Assembly (NCBI GenBank): GCA_019425015.1
Contig: JAHYYJ010000001.1
Span: 220,386-284,385 of the forward strand
Length of the DNA stretch: 64,000 nt
Direction of reading: 5' to 3'
Origin: Collinsella sp.
GTDB taxonomy: Bacteria > Actinomycetota > Coriobacteriia > Coriobacteriales > Coriobacteriaceae
Under the pieces are notes generated by a model, which saw nothing but the letters and a program-made list of their open reading frames with translations, made no database searches and was not told the origin of the DNA. The position numbers and the translations under genes were made by a program. Positions 24,880 through 33,973 of the stretch are shown here, in pieces. Position 1 is the stretch's first letter. Each line of letters opens with the position of its first letter.

Positions 24880-26481
24880 ATGAACCAGATACTTCTCTTT
24901 ATCGGCCTCGTCATCATTTTGTGCCTGACCATCAAACCCGTCGGCAAAAAACTCCCCTTCCCCACCCTCCTCATCTTTATTGCGCTCGGCATGCTGCTCG
25001 GCGTCAACGGTCCGGCGCACATCGACTTTAGCGACTACGCGCTCACCGAAACCGTCTGCAGCACGGCGCTGCTGTTCATCATGTTCTACGGCGGCTTTAA
25101 CACCAACATCGACCGTGCCAAACCCGTCGCCGCGCCCGCTGTGCTGCTGAGCACGCTCGGCGTTATCGCCACCGCCGGCATCACTGGCGTGTTCGCACAC
25201 TTCGCACTGGGCTTCGACTGGATCGGCGGCCTGCTGCTGGGATCGGTCGTGGCGTCGACCGACGCGGCCAGCGTCTTTAGCGTTCTGCGCGAGCACAGCC
25301 TTTCGCTGAGGGGCGGCACCGACTCGCTGCTCGAGGTCGAATCGGGCTCCAACGACCCCGTCGCCTACATGCTCACCGCCGTGCTCGCCACACTCGCAGC
25401 CGGCGGCGACATCAACATTCCCACACTGCTGGCCAAGCAGATTATCCTGGGCGTGGGCCTGGGCCTTGCCATCGGCTGGGCGGCGGGCCACCTGATTGAA
25501 CGCGCACACGCAACGGCCGAGGGCGCGCAGACTATCTTTTTGTTCGCCGTGGCGATCGTCGCTTACGCACTGCCGAGCTACCTGGGCGGCAACGGCTTTT
25601 TGGCCGTATACCTGGCAGGCATTGTGCTGGGCGCGAGCGACATCACCGGCAAGGTCGAGATGGCGCACTTCTTTGACACCCTTACCGAGATGGCCGAGAT
25701 GACGATCTTCTTCTTGCTCGGCCTGCTCGTCACGCCCGCGCGCCTGCCGCAAATGCTGCTACCCGGCCTGGCGCTCATGGCGTTTATGCTCTTTGCGAGC
25801 CGCCCCATCGCCGTCGGTCTGCTGCTGGCGCCCTTTAAGACGAGCCCTCGCCAGGTTGCGCTCGTAAGCTGGGCGGGCTTGCGCGGCGCGGCTTCGGTCG
25901 TCTTTAGCCTCTTTGCTGTGGTGGCCGGCGTTCCCGGCGGACACGACCTATTTGACCTGGTGTTTGTGATTGCCGTATCGAGCATTGTGGTGCAGGGTTC
26001 GCTACTGCCGGCGGTGGCGAAGAAACTCGATATGATCGATGCGGCCGGCGACGTGCGCCGCACCTTTAACGACTACCGCGACGAGGACGGCATGTCGTTT
26101 GTAAAGCTCAAGGTGGGCGCTGGCCATCCGTTTGCCGGGCGCTCGCTCGCCGATATTGGCAGCGCGACGGACATGCTCGTGGTCTTGGTGCTGCGCGACG
26201 GGGCGCACCCGGTACTGCCCAACGGCGATACCGTCATCGAGGAAGGCGACCTTCTGGTGATGGCAGCCCCAACGTTCGAAGAGCGTGCCGAGGTTACGCT
26301 GCGCGAGGTCACCGTGACGCCCCACGGTCGCCTGGCCGGTCAGCGCCTGCGCGACGTGCCGCAGGGCAAGCACCCGTTTATCGTGGTGATGCTCAAGCGC
26401 GAAGGCCAAACGATCATCCCCGACGGCGACACCCTCATATACGCCGGCGACGAAGCCGTCATCGCCACGCTCGCGTCGTAG
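24880..26481 (+). CDS. Potassium/proton antiporter, CPA1 NhaP2 type with RCK_C domains
   Basis: This 533-residue protein has about twelve membrane segments (residues 5-385) of the CPA1 exchanger family, including ASTDAASVFSVLREH and EVESGSNDPVAYML, the latter with the ion-binding ND pair. Two RCK_C/TrkA-C-like regulatory domains follow (about residues 400-475 and 480-533), each with the GxxLxD pattern (HPFAGRSLADIG; GRLAGQRLRDVP). NhaP2-type proteins expel K+ in exchange for H+. AGGAG lies 13 bases before the start. Confidence 0.9.
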   Translation: MNQILLFIGLVIILCLTIKPVGKKLPFPTLLIFIALGMLLGVNGPAHIDFSDYALTETVCSTALLFIMFYGGFNTNIDRAKPVAAPAVLLSTLGVIATAGITGVFAHFALGFDWIGGLLLGSVVASTDAASVFSVLREHSLSLRGGTDSLLEVESGSNDPVAYMLTAVLATLAAGGDINIPTLLAKQIILGVGLGLAIGWAAGHLIERAHATAEGAQTIFLFAVAIVAYALPSYLGGNGFLAVYLAGIVLGASDITGKVEMAHFFDTLTEMAEMTIFFLLGLLVTPARLPQMLLPGLALMAFMLFASRPIAVGLLLAPFKTSPRQVALVSWAGLRGAASVVFSLFAVVAGVPGGHDLFDLVFVIAVSSIVVQGSLLPAVAKKLDMIDAAGDVRRTFNDYRDEDGMSFVKLKVGAGHPFAGRSLADIGSATDMLVVLVLRDGAHPVLPNGDTVIEEGDLLVMAAPTFEERAEVTLREVTVTPHGRLAGQRLRDVPQGKHPFIVVMLKREGQTIIPDGDTLIYAGDEAVIATLAS

Positions 26482-26707
26482 CGGCCAGGGGTTAGCTAAT
26501 TTGCGACGAAGAAATCAAGCGCCTAGAGAACCTCATGCCTTCGCTCGCAGATTTGGATTTGCCCGAGGAGTAAAGCACCCCTCCCCCATGTAACCATCCT
26601 GTAAATCATAGCGGCGCACTCGGGTTTTGCTGTGATTCGGTCGCGCCTGACGCTCCACTGTGCTAAAGTATCCCGAACGTTCAAACGACTACGAGGGGAA
26701 CTAGAAG

Positions 26708-27832
26708 ATGGCACGTGTGCACAACTTCTCAGCTGGCCCGGCCGCGCTGCCCACAAGCGTGCTCGCCGAGATCGCCGACGAGATGATAGACTACCGCGGC
26801 TGCGGCATGTCCGTGCTCGAGATGAGCCATCGATCTAGTATGTACCAGCAGATCATCGACGACGCCGAGGCAACCCTGCGTCGCCTGCTGAGCATCCCCG
26901 ACAACTACCGTGTCCTGTTTTTGCAGGGCGGCGCCACGCTGCAGTTTGCGGGCATCCCCATGAACCTTATGCGCTGCGGCCGCGCCGGCTACGTCGTGAC
27001 CGGCAACTTCGCCAGCAAGGCGTACCAGGAGGCCGCCAAGTACGGCGAGGCGGTGCTGCTCGCGAGCTCCGAGGAAACCAATTTCGACCGCATTCCCACC
27101 ATGGCCGACGTCAACGCGCGCATTGCCGCCGAGGCCACGGGCGACGGGCTCGACTACGTCTACATCTGCCAGAACAACACCATCTTCGGCACCATGTTCC
27201 ACGAGCTGCCCGATTGCGGCGACGTGCCGCTGGTCGCCGATGTCTCGAGCTGCTTTTTGTCGCAGCCGCTCGACGTCGAGCGCTACGGACTCATCTACGC
27301 CGGCGCTCAGAAAAACGCCGGCGCCGCGGGCGTGACCGTGGTCATCGTGCGCGACGATCTCATCGCAGATGGCCCCGCCTTTGCGCAGACGCCGCAGTAC
27401 ATGGACCTTAAGACCCAGGCCGCCAAGGGCTCCATGCTCAACACGCCCAACACCTTTGGCATCTACGTATGCGGCAAGGTGTTCCGTTGGGTTGAGCAGA
27501 CCGGCGGACTTGCCGCCATGGCCGAGCGCAACTGGGCCAAGGCCAACCTGCTCTACGACCTGCTCGAGCACAGCGAACTGTTCCATGGCACCGCGCAGCC
27601 CGACAGCCGCTCCATCGCCAACGTCACCTTCCGCACCGGCGACGCCGAGCTCGACGCGGCCTTTGTCGCGGGCGCGGCCGAGCACCAGATTCAAAACGTC
27701 AAGGGCCATCGCCTGGTGGGCGGCATGCGCGCCAGCGTCTACAACGCCGTAACCATGGAAGACGTGCAGGCACTGGCCTCGTACATGAAGGACTTCGAAG
27801 CGCAGCATAGTTTGAGTCCGCGATCTAACTAG
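26708..27832 (+). CDS. serC: Phosphoserine aminotransferase
   Basis: This PLP enzyme converts 3-phosphohydroxypyruvate and glutamate to phosphoserine and 2-oxoglutarate, the second step of serine synthesis. The 374 residues include the N-terminal HNFSAGPAALP, the phosphate loop FLQGGATLQFA and the PLP lysine in AGAQKNAGAAG (about residue 200). The start has an AGGGGAACT site. serA follows after 68 bp, so the two are probably one operon. Confidence 0.96.
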   Translation: MARVHNFSAGPAALPTSVLAEIADEMIDYRGCGMSVLEMSHRSSMYQQIIDDAEATLRRLLSIPDNYRVLFLQGGATLQFAGIPMNLMRCGRAGYVVTGNFASKAYQEAAKYGEAVLLASSEETNFDRIPTMADVNARIAAEATGDGLDYVYICQNNTIFGTMFHELPDCGDVPLVADVSSCFLSQPLDVERYGLIYAGAQKNAGAAGVTVVIVRDDLIADGPAFAQTPQYMDLKTQAAKGSMLNTPNTFGIYVCGKVFRWVEQTGGLAAMAERNWAKANLLYDLLEHSELFHGTAQPDSRSIANVTFRTGDAELDAAFVAGAAEHQIQNVKGHRLVGGMRASVYNAVTMEDVQALASYMKDFEAQHSLSPRSN

Positions 27833-27900
27833 CCCGCAACCCGCGGGCCGACCAGCCACTTCAAACCATCTGTTTAGACAAACCTGCTAAGGAGTTTTTC

Positions 27901-29064
27901 ATGCGCAAGATCAAAACCATCGACGACATCACCAAGGACGGTAAGGTCGAGTTTGGCGAAGGCTACGAGTTTGTGGGCACCGCCGAGGAGGCCGACGCTA
28001 TCCTGATGCGCTCCACCGACCTGCACGGCTACGAGCTGCCCGAGGGCATCCGCGCCATCGCCCGCTGCGGCGCCGGCGTCAACAACATCCCCGTCGAGGA
28101 GTACGCCAGAAAGGGCGTCGTCGTCTTTAACTCCCCCGGTGCCAACAGCAACGCCGTCAAGGAGCTCGTCCTGGGCATGCTGGTGCTTTCGAGCCGCGGC
28201 GTCGTGCAGTCGATGAACTGGGTGCGCAACAACGCCGACGACCCCGAGATCCAGGTCGATGCCGAGAAGGCCAAGAAGGCCTTTGTGGGCCGCGAGCTCA
28301 AGGGCAAGCGCATCGGCGTCATCGGCCTGGGCAACGTAGGCTCCAAGGTCGCCAACGCCTGTGTCGACCTGGGCATGGACGTTTACGGCTACGATCCGTT
28401 CATTTCCGTCGAGCACGCGTGGGTGCTGAGCCGCGAGGTGCAGCGCGTGGGCACGCTCGAGGATCTGTGCCGCGGCTGCGACTACCTCACCGTGCACGTG
28501 CCCAGCAAGGCCGATACCATCGGCATGATCAGCACCGAGCAGATCGACCTGCTGGCCCCGGACGCCGTGCTCATCAACTACGCGCGCGAGACCATCATTG
28601 ACGAGGACGCCGTCGACGCCGCCCTGCGCGCGGGCAAGCTCAGCTGGTTTAGCTGCGACTTTGCCACGCCCAAGACCGTCAAGATGCCCAACACGTTTAT
28701 CACCACGCATTCGGGCGCCGGCACCGGCGAGGCCGAGGCCAACTGCGCCGACATGGCCATCAGCGAGCTCAAGGATTACCTGGAAAACGGCAACATCGCG
28801 CACAGCGTCAACTACCCCGCCTGCAGCATGGGCAAGGCGCGCGCCGCAAGCCGCATTGCCTGCCTGCATGCCAACGTGCCCAACATGATCGGCCAGATCA
28901 CGGCCATTCTCGCCAAGGACAACGCCAACGTGCAGCGCATGACCAACGAGTCCGCTGGCGAGAACGCCTACACTATGTTCGACACCGATGAGCACCTGGA
29001 CGGCAGCACGATCGAGGCGCTCAAGCAGATTCCGTCGATGTATCGCGTGCGCGTGATTAAATAG
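27901..29064 (+). CDS. serA: D-3-phosphoglycerate dehydrogenase
   Basis: This NAD-dependent enzyme oxidises 3-phosphoglycerate in the first step of serine synthesis. The 387-residue protein has the Rossmann motif GVIGLGNVGSKVA (about residue 140), IARCGAGVNNIP near the N-terminus, catalytic NYARETIID (Arg, about 235) and TTHSGAGTGEAE (His, about 262), and a short C-terminal ACT domain (residues about 315-387) likely to bind serine. The start has an AAGGAG site. It follows serC, and a strong terminator ends the pair. serB is not seen in the window. Confidence 0.95.
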   Translation: MRKIKTIDDITKDGKVEFGEGYEFVGTAEEADAILMRSTDLHGYELPEGIRAIARCGAGVNNIPVEEYARKGVVVFNSPGANSNAVKELVLGMLVLSSRGVVQSMNWVRNNADDPEIQVDAEKAKKAFVGRELKGKRIGVIGLGNVGSKVANACVDLGMDVYGYDPFISVEHAWVLSREVQRVGTLEDLCRGCDYLTVHVPSKADTIGMISTEQIDLLAPDAVLINYARETIIDEDAVDAALRAGKLSWFSCDFATPKTVKMPNTFITTHSGAGTGEAEANCADMAISELKDYLENGNIAHSVNYPACSMGKARAASRIACLHANVPNMIGQITAILAKDNANVQRMTNESAGENAYTMFDTDEHLDGSTIEALKQIPSMYRVRVIK

Positions 29065-29411
29065 CGCCGGTGCCAAGCCTGCCAGACAGACCACGAAGCC
29101 CATTCGCCCCCCGTTTTCACGAAACGGGGGGCGATTTTGTTGCTCCGGACGACTTTAAAATGATACCCGGAACAAGTTTTTTCAGATAATCGATAGTGAG
29201 GCTCCAGTCGCTAAGCACACCCGCTTTGATAAACAGCTTTATCAGGGACTTTAGTAGGTAAAAATCGGTCTCTATGTGCCGAATGTAAGTTGACTGTCTA
29301 TTTTCCGAAACAACTTATTCTAGATAGCATTTTTAGGGTCCCTCCAAGGCAAAATTGAAGCCTTTTTGCGACCAGAACTCTAGCTCGCGCTACCGTTTAC
29401 CCACCGCGCGA
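29065..29411. other. AT-rich gap after serA
   Basis: Beyond the terminator, about 270 bp of AT-rich sequence contains no gene and no repeat I can match elsewhere in the window. It lies downstream of the minus-strand nuclease-like gene. Confidence 0.6.
29104..29140 (+). terminator. Intrinsic terminator of serC-serA
   Basis: TCGCCCCCCGTTT and GAAACGGGGGGCGA form the stem, followed by TTTTGTT. It lies 40 bp past the serA stop. Confidence 0.9.
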
Positions 29412-30461
29412 CTACATTCCCGCCCAATCGATAAAAATCTCCTCACGAAGCCGCCGTTCGAGCTCCTGCTGTCGCGGCGTCTTGTCTTTCAGCGGCACAT
29501 CGAGATAGGACATGATGAGCTCCATCACCACGCGGAAGGCATCGAAGTCGGCCAGCTGACCATAGGTCATCAGAACGACGGGATATCCCATGGCTTGCAA
29601 GGCCGTCGTTCGATCGGAGTCCGAGATCTTGTATTCAATGGATCCGTGAATGGCTTTACCTTGGCATTCAACCAGACACTCTCGGCTGCCGTCCTTATTT
29701 GCCAGCAGGATATCGGCATAGCGCCTATCAAGCCCCGAAATCAGGCGGGCGCTGCGCGTCATACGAATCTCAACGTTATTGGTAAGGCTCAGCCCTTCGC
29801 CGCCGCGCAACCTCGTAAGGCCAAACAGCATCGAAGCCTGGACCTCGAGCGGCGATGCTGCCACCCCCGTAATGCATTTCGCGGCTCGTATGAACGATTT
29901 AGCGCCGCGGAGCCCCCGGACCTTATCGACGAACTCTATAAGCTCAGAGAGCTCGATCAAGGGAGGTCGTTTCCACAAGTCCGTTGGATTCCCCGAGACA
30001 TCCTTTACGTTTTCCCAGCCCGACCGTGCGTCACTCCATCGGCTCCCATATGCCTGCTCAAGTGCCGACTTTACCTGAGGCGCAATCTTGCACACGGCAA
30101 AGGTGCCGCACATCTCATACATGCACATGATTAGACGCTCGTTTGAGACCGAGGAAGCCAGGGTCAGCAGGGTAAAGAGCGGGGACGCGACATCGAGGCC
30201 AAACTCCGTCTGCCGCACGGAATCAAACGGCCTCTCCCCGTTCCAAACATGCCTGACAATGCGATCGCCCTTGCGCCCGCAGACGCCCTGCGCCAACACG
30301 TGTAACGGGGTGCCCAGGAAATGCTTGACGAGCGGATGCTCACATAGGTGCTCCCTGCGCGGATCGTCCGCAGAATCGGGCAGGTCCGGCATTATTGCCA
30401 AGACCTGTGGGGGTATCCGGTGATACCGAAAGGCAGATATGTCGCACAGCATGTCGTCCAT
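29412..30461 (-). CDS. Probable PD-(D/E)XK/DUF559-like protein, paralogue A
   Basis: This 349-residue protein of unknown function is clearly homologous to the gene at 38919. Shared segments are a helical middle (RLIMCMYEMCGTFAVC here, ELVEYYFEICGSYALG there) and a C-terminal domain with SPLEVQASMLF (about 202), YADILL (about 249), LVECQGKAIHG (about 262) and DRTTALQAMGYPVVLMTYGQ. The order E, D, ExxG, then a GY-V strand suggests a DUF559/Vsr-like endonuclease fold; the usual catalytic Lys is not obvious (Gln in ECQG). The start at 30461 is chosen by alignment with the paralogue; the longer frame to 30716 overlaps the divergent peptidase. Defence or toxin roles are possible but unproven. Confidence 0.7.
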   Translation of the reverse strand: MDDMLCDISAFRYHRIPPQVLAIMPDLPDSADDPRREHLCEHPLVKHFLGTPLHVLAQGVCGRKGDRIVRHVWNGERPFDSVRQTEFGLDVASPLFTLLTLASSVSNERLIMCMYEMCGTFAVCKIAPQVKSALEQAYGSRWSDARSGWENVKDVSGNPTDLWKRPPLIELSELIEFVDKVRGLRGAKSFIRAAKCITGVAASPLEVQASMLFGLTRLRGGEGLSLTNNVEIRMTRSARLISGLDRRYADILLANKDGSRECLVECQGKAIHGSIEYKISDSDRTTALQAMGYPVVLMTYGQLADFDAFRVVMELIMSYLDVPLKDKTPRQQELERRLREEIFIDWAGM

Positions 30462-30615
30462 GAAGGGTACGTACCCACCGCGTCGTTTGTAAACCCGCCT
30501 GGACGGCAAACGCGCTGGCTCGGCCTGCGAACGGTAAATACCGCTGCGCGCACGCCGCGGATCTCTCAAGAGGCTTACAATCGGTTTGGAAAGCAGACTG
30601 ATTGTGAGGTTGCAT

Positions 30616-31836
30616 ATGGTTGATGAGGACTTTGCCTGGCGGCTTGCGCAGGAGCTCGTGCGGATCGACAGCTCAGACCCGGGCGCGTATGAGGATGAAA
30701 TTGAGCGGTATATCAAAGCGCTGGTTGAGGCTCAGCTGGAGCGGTTGAGTCATCCGGTGCTTCATGCCGTGCAGGTTGAGGAACTCGAGGTGCTGCCCGG
30801 GCGCCGCAACCTTAAAGTCACCGTGCCGGGCCAAAGCGACGAGCCGCGGCTGATCTATATCTGCCACATGGATACCGTCACCTTGGGCGATGGCTGGGAC
30901 GCAGACATCGCACCGCTTGGGGCGGTTGTGCGCGACGATAAACTCTATGGCCGCGGTGCCTGCGATATGAAGGGTGGCCTGGCCTGCGCCATTGCCGCAC
31001 TGGTCCATACGCTCGAGCGCGTGGCGGCGGATGGCGCGCTGCCACGCCGCGGCTTTTCGCTCATCTGCTCGGTCGACGAGGAAGACTTCATGCGCGGCTC
31101 AGAGGCCGCGATCGATGCTGGCTGGGTCGGCTCGCGCGAATGGGTGCTGGACACCGAACCCACCGACGGACAGATCCAGGTGGCGCACAAGGGGCGTACG
31201 TGGTTCGAGATCGAGATGGCCGGCGTCACGGCTCATGCAAGCCAGCCTTGGAAGGGCGCCGACGCCGTCGCCGCCATAGCCGAGGTCGTGCGTTCGCTTC
31301 GTCGCGCGTTTGCGGCGCTGCCCGCGCACGATGAGCTGGGGCCTTCGACCATCACGTTTGGCCAAATCGAGGGCGGATATCGCCCCTACGTCGTACCCGA
31401 CCGCGCCAAAGTTTGGGTCGACATGCGCCTGACCCCGCCGACCGATACGGCCGCCGCAATCAATATGGTCGAGCATGTCATCGCCGTCGCCGAAGCCACC
31501 GTTCCCGGTTGCCATGGCAGCTACACCGTGACGGGCGACCGCCCCGCCATCGAGCGCAACCCGAACTCTCCCCTTCTAGCAGCGCTCAAGCGTGCCGCCG
31601 ATGACGTAACGGACGCGGACACGACCGTCGGCTTCTTTACCGGCTACACCGATACCGCCGTCATTGCCGGCAAGACAGGCAACCGCAATTGTATGAGCTA
31701 CGGCCCCGGCTCGTTGGCGCTCGCGCACAAGCCCAACGAGTATGTGTCCCATGCCGATATCGTTCGCTGCCAAAACGTGCTCATCGCGCTTGCCGATAAC
31801 ACGCTCTGGGACGCGAGCGGCCAAGTTGAGGCATAA
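30616..31836 (+). CDS. M20 family metallopeptidase
   Basis: This 406-residue zinc peptidase of the ArgE/DapE/carboxypeptidase G2 group is cytosolic. Metal and catalytic positions are visible: YICHMDTVTLG (His and Asp), YGRGACDMKGGLA (bridging Asp), SVDEEDFMRG (Glu-Glu), LDTEPTDG and late EYVSHADI (His). The dimerisation domain includes VTAHASQPWKGADA. The substrate cannot be assigned. The start at 30616 has GAGG upstream and gives MVDEDFAWRLAQELVRIDSS, a normal family N-terminus. A DUF1015-like gene follows after 40 bp. Confidence 0.9.
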   Translation: MVDEDFAWRLAQELVRIDSSDPGAYEDEIERYIKALVEAQLERLSHPVLHAVQVEELEVLPGRRNLKVTVPGQSDEPRLIYICHMDTVTLGDGWDADIAPLGAVVRDDKLYGRGACDMKGGLACAIAALVHTLERVAADGALPRRGFSLICSVDEEDFMRGSEAAIDAGWVGSREWVLDTEPTDGQIQVAHKGRTWFEIEMAGVTAHASQPWKGADAVAAIAEVVRSLRRAFAALPAHDELGPSTITFGQIEGGYRPYVVPDRAKVWVDMRLTPPTDTAAAINMVEHVIAVAEATVPGCHGSYTVTGDRPAIERNPNSPLLAALKRAADDVTDADTTVGFFTGYTDTAVIAGKTGNRNCMSYGPGSLALAHKPNEYVSHADIVRCQNVLIALADNTLWDASGQVEA

Positions 31837-31876
31837 TAAGCCGCGAACAAACCGACTCGTGCGTTAGGACCGCCCC

Positions 31877-32566
31877 ATGAAAGCACTTCCGTTTCCCTGC
31901 ATCCGCCCGGCTCAGGACCGCGTGCTCGAGGCACTGCCTGCAATGGGCAGCATCCTGAGCGGCAACGATGCTCTGCGCGGAGCCATTGCCGATGGTCTGA
32001 TGCTCAAGGATCCAGGCGCGGCGTATTACGTGTACGAATGCTCGGGTGAGCCGGGACGCGTGACGGGTGTCGTGGCGATTTGCCCGGTTAACGTGCTGAC
32101 GGGCGGCGACGAGGCTGCCGCCGAGAGCATCGACGCACTCGCCACCGCGCGCGCGATCGCCGAGCTCAAGGTGCAGCCGCGCCCCGTGTCGCTCGCCTAC
32201 GAGGCGTCGCCCGTCATGGATATCATTTTGAGCGCTGCCAAAGAGGGCGCATCGCTCTACGCCGTCACCGATCCCGCGGGCGTCACACATCGCGTGTGGG
32301 AGGTCAAGCGCGAGGACGCCGTTGCCGCCATCCGTGCCATGCTCGATCAGGCGCCCGACCCGGTGTTCGCCGGTGACTCCGCCTATGTCGCCGCACTGGC
32401 TGGGGCATCGCAGATTCTGGCCGACGAGGCCCGCGCTGCCGGCGCCTACTCTGGCAAAGAGCCGTTCAACTTTGCTGTAGCCGTGCTGTTCCCCGCCGCG
32501 CAGGTCAGCGGCAGCGCGCCGCAGGTTCCGACGGGTCTGCTCACTCACCAGGTCTCACGGTTCTAG
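31877..32566 (+). CDS. Short DUF1015-like protein
   Basis: This 229-residue protein resembles DUF1015 family members. A PFPCIRPAQDRV N-terminus is followed by AAYYVYECSGEPGRVTGVVA and, near residue 130, SLYAVTDPAGVTHRVWEV, in the family order. Full members are usually about 400 residues, so this one is either a compact form or has lost its middle and C-terminal parts. Function is unknown for the family. It probably shares a transcript with the M20 peptidase upstream (40 bp gap), and a terminator follows. Confidence 0.65.
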   Translation: MKALPFPCIRPAQDRVLEALPAMGSILSGNDALRGAIADGLMLKDPGAAYYVYECSGEPGRVTGVVAICPVNVLTGGDEAAAESIDALATARAIAELKVQPRPVSLAYEASPVMDIILSAAKEGASLYAVTDPAGVTHRVWEVKREDAVAAIRAMLDQAPDPVFAGDSAYVAALAGASQILADEARAAGAYSGKEPFNFAVAVLFPAAQVSGSAPQVPTGLLTHQVSRF

Positions 32567-32610
32567 CGAACTCAAACGCTAAGCTGGAAAACCCAGCATC
32601 CAAACAAACA

Positions 32611-32652
32611 AGGGGCGGAGATGCAGCAAACACATGCACCTCCGCCCTTTTC
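32611..32652. terminator. Bidirectional terminator
   Basis: AGGGGCGGAGATGCA and TGCACCTCCGCCCTTTT pair with one mismatch between convergent genes. Confidence 0.85.
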
Positions 32653-32695
32653 GCATCAAACAATTACGCCGGTAAACCGGGCCGCAACGTCAGCG

Positions 32696-33331
32696 TTATC
32701 CACGCTGCGGACCTGCCGCCGCCACGAGCGGCTCTAGCCCCAGCTCGCGCGCGTAGTCTTCCTGCGTAAAGACTTCGACCAGTTCAAACGTATCGGCCGC
32801 ATCGTCAAACGCAAAATGCAGCACTGAGCAGTTGCCCGGCACGCGTTCGCGCTCGTCGGCCGCCGCGCCCCGCACGTGGTCCAAAAACTCCTTGATAGCT
32901 GAGCCATGACTTACCGCGAGCACGCACGTATGGTCCGGACGCTGCATAAGATCGGTCAGCGTCGCCACCATGCGCGTGCGCACCTGGATCTGGCCCTCGC
33001 CGCCAAATTGACGATAGAAATCGCGCCACGGGCGCTCGGGCATGAGCATCACGCGCTCGGCCTCAAAGTCGCCAAAGAACCACTCACGCAGGCCGTCCAG
33101 GCGCTCGTACGCCAAGCCCGGCCACAAGTTGGCGATAGTCTGCTCGGTGCGATGAAGCGTAGAGGTGTAGGCATGATCGGGCTCAATGCCGCGCGCACGT
33201 AAAAACATGCCGGCGCACGCCGCCTGGTCGCAACCCAACTGCGTAAGCGGCGAGTCACTCCACCCCTGAATGATACGCTTAAGGTTGAATATCGTCTGTC
33301 CATGACGGACCAGATACAGATCTTTATTCAT
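32696..33331 (-). CDS. Histidine phosphatase family protein, copy 2 of a tandem pair
   Basis: This 211-residue protein has the phosphohistidine motif LVRHGQTIFN at the start and the second catalytic histidine in LAVSHGSAIKEF (about residue 150). It is homologous along its length to the next upstream gene (33349-33891). Family members remove phosphate from sugar phosphates, nucleotides or proteins; the substrate is unknown. The start at 33331 has a GAAAGG site. The gap to the upstream copy is 17 bp, so they form one operon, probably from duplication. Confidence 0.9.
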   Translation of the reverse strand: MNKDLYLVRHGQTIFNLKRIIQGWSDSPLTQLGCDQAACAGMFLRARGIEPDHAYTSTLHRTEQTIANLWPGLAYERLDGLREWFFGDFEAERVMLMPERPWRDFYRQFGGEGQIQVRTRMVATLTDLMQRPDHTCVLAVSHGSAIKEFLDHVRGAAADERERVPGNCSVLHFAFDDAADTFELVEVFTQEDYARELGLEPLVAAAGPQRG

Positions 33332-33348
33332 AGGGGTCCTTTCGTTCG

Positions 33349-33891
33349 TTACCAACCCAAGAGCGAAAACGCCCCGTCGCAATAGCCAAAATGAAGCACG
33401 GCACCGTTGTCGGGTAGCTCTCCCCCGCCAGTCACATACTCAAGAAACTCCTGGCAGGCTGAGCCGTGGGAAACCGCCAGCACGCAGTCGTGCTGCGGCC
33501 GGGCCATAATACGGGACAGCGCCGCGACCATGCGCGACTGAAGCTGCACTTCCGACTCGCCGCCAAAGGCCACCGGATAATCGCCCCAGGGCTGCGGCGG
33601 CATCTCGCGATTTGATGTGCCCTCCAGCGAGCCAAAATGCCACTCACGCAGGTCATCGACCAGCTCAATGGAACGGCCCTCGCCAACGATAAGCTCGGCC
33701 GTATGCCGCGCCCGGCCCAACGGCGAGGAATACACATGATCAAAGGCCACGCCACGCGCCGCAAACGCCGTACGCGCCGTCAGCGCCTGCTCGCGCCCGC
33801 GCGCCGTAAGCGGCGAATCGTGCCAGCCCTGCAAAATGCTCTGCACATTGAGCTCAGTCTGCCCATGCCGCACCAAATACAGATCTGCCAC
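33349..33891 (-). CDS. Histidine phosphatase family protein, copy 1 of a tandem pair
   Basis: This 180-residue protein begins at GTG 33891 (VADLYLVRHGQTELN) with a GGAGGG site just upstream. RHG is at residue 8, REWHFGSLEG is near 83, and the second histidine is in LAVSHGSACQEF. It is about 30 residues shorter at the C-terminus than its tandem partner. The paired genes differ most in the loop before the second histidine, so they may have different substrates. Confidence 0.9.
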   Translation of the reverse strand: MADLYLVRHGQTELNVQSILQGWHDSPLTARGREQALTARTAFAARGVAFDHVYSSPLGRARHTAELIVGEGRSIELVDDLREWHFGSLEGTSNREMPPQPWGDYPVAFGGESEVQLQSRMVAALSRIMARPQHDCVLAVSHGSACQEFLEYVTGGGELPDNGAVLHFGYCDGAFSLLGW

Positions 33892-33905
33892 ACGCCCTCC
33901 CCTCG

Positions 33906-33943
33906 TACCACCACAAAGGGGACAGGCACCTTTGTGGTGGTTT
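33906..33943. repeat. ACCACCACAAAGG hairpin repeat, copy 7
   Basis: This is a standard stem and GGACAGGCA loop between the histidine phosphatases and the nitroreductase-like gene. Confidence 0.85.
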
Positions 33944-33973
33944 ACCGTCTGATCACGCCGCGGTGACGCTCAG

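Noticed and set aside
25000..29000. Operon linking the antiporter with serC-serA
   Set aside because: A gap of 226 bp with its own promoter region separates them, and there is no functional link.
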